Shown: positions 20,592-20,803 of the stretch, piece by piece
Position numbering within the stretch: the stretch's first letter is position 1
How the letters are laid out: each line of letters begins with the position of its first letter
Assembly: GCA_964529265.1 (NCBI GenBank)
Contig: CAZGVW010000254.1
Span: 1 to 20,803, forward strand
Reading direction: 5' to 3'
Source: CAZGVW01 sp964529265
GTDB taxonomy: Bacteria > Planctomycetota > Phycisphaerae > Phycisphaerales > UBA1924
DNA length: 20,803 bases
Translations under genes and position numbers: made by a program
Notes under the pieces: generated by a model
Seen by the model: only the letters and a program-made list of their open reading frames with translations
Database searches by the model: none
What the model was told of the DNA's origin: nothing

Positions 20592-20694
20592 GCAAGAGCA
20601 CAAAGCGAAGAGCACAAAGCACAAATGAAGAGAAGGGACTCCGCGGTGGCCGCTGAACGCCTCCTCCGATTTGTGCTTTGCCATTTTCGCTTTG
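20592..20694. repeat. Nested palindromic word repeat after the DinB-like gene
   Basis: The element begins at the base after the TGA. Left words CAAAGCGAA (20601-20609) and CAAAGCACAAAT (20615-20626) are perfectly inverted as ATTTGTGCTTTG (20669-20680) and TTCGCTTTG (20686-20694). This gives an outer 9-bp and an inner 12-bp stem with a 5/5 internal bulge and a 42-nt loop. The loop holds a small GCGG-TGG-CCGC hairpin. On the minus strand the right arm contains ATGGCAAAGC twice in tandem. The element is AT-rich compared with its surroundings. It may act as a bidirectional transcript end. Confidence 0.85.
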
Positions 20695-20803
20695 CCATTT
20701 CCGCCCCCCGCCCAACAGCAACAAACCCACCACCCCGCTCAACCCCACCGGCGCCTTCGTGAAGAAAGGCTCCGCCGCCATAGTCCCCATCCGCGAGCCG
20801 CAG

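Noticed and set aside
20759..20803. Possible start (GTG) of a rightward gene at the window edge, beginning VKKGSAAIVPIREPQ
   Set aside because: Third positions are GC-rich and the residues look protein-like, but there is no ribosome site or promoter and only 15 codons are visible. A minus-strand frame over the same bases looks equally coding.

Overview
The window is a GC-rich bacterial chromosome segment that most likely comes from a planctomycete of the class Phycisphaerae. Three points support this. Two secreted proteins end in duplicated dockerin-type repeats of the Asp-Leu-Asn-Gly-Asp-Gly ... Asp-Leu-x-x-Leu-Leu-x-x-Trp-Gly kind common in that group. A third ends in a PEP-CTERM-like tail with a Pro-Ala-Pro-Gly motif. 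Single housekeeping genes (hscB-like, nuoI, trpD, dut) stand apart from their usual operon partners. The taxonomy is inferred from protein style, not from a search.

Layout, left to right. At 1-718 an Asp/Glu racemase-family protein reads leftward and has lost both catalytic cysteines. It diverges from an HscB-like J-domain protein (884-1444) that overlaps a short-chain dehydrogenase by ATGA (1441-2175). Next come an S9-family lipoprotein peptidase (2242-4215), a ferritin-like diiron protein (4300-4767), a glycerate kinase (4775-5959), a VOC/glyoxalase-fold protein (6080-6487), a NuoI-type ferredoxin subunit (6586-7131) and a small planctomycete-style protein (7179-7427).

From 7447 to 10858 three secreted-protein genes read leftward. 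Two are paralogues of each other: one ends in dockerin repeats, the other in a PEP-CTERM-like anchor. The third is an unrelated dockerin protein. From 11098 rightward lie a soluble CapD/FlaA1-type nucleotide-sugar dehydratase, a 111-residue coiled-coil protein, dUTPase and FtsK. FtsK carries an unusual 102-residue acidic tail. A leftward, methionine-rich secreted protein (16968-18719) follows, then trpD (18961-20037) and a DinB-fold protein (20040-20591).

The most unusual non-coding structure is a set of short repeats placed exactly at gene ends. A clean array of six 7-bp units (5942-5983) supplies the stop codon of the glycerate kinase gene. A shorter copy supplies the stop of the VOC gene, and similar words follow the racemase stop. 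A different word family (CAAAGC/CACAAAT) begins at the stop of the DinB gene and forms a nested palindrome of about 94 nt. No tRNA, rRNA, insertion sequence, CRISPR array or phage gene was seen. I found no multi-gene defence or biosynthetic system. The candidates for something undescribed are the gene-end repeats, the paralogue pair with exchanged C-terminal modules, the cysteine-less racemase homologue and the acidic FtsK tail.
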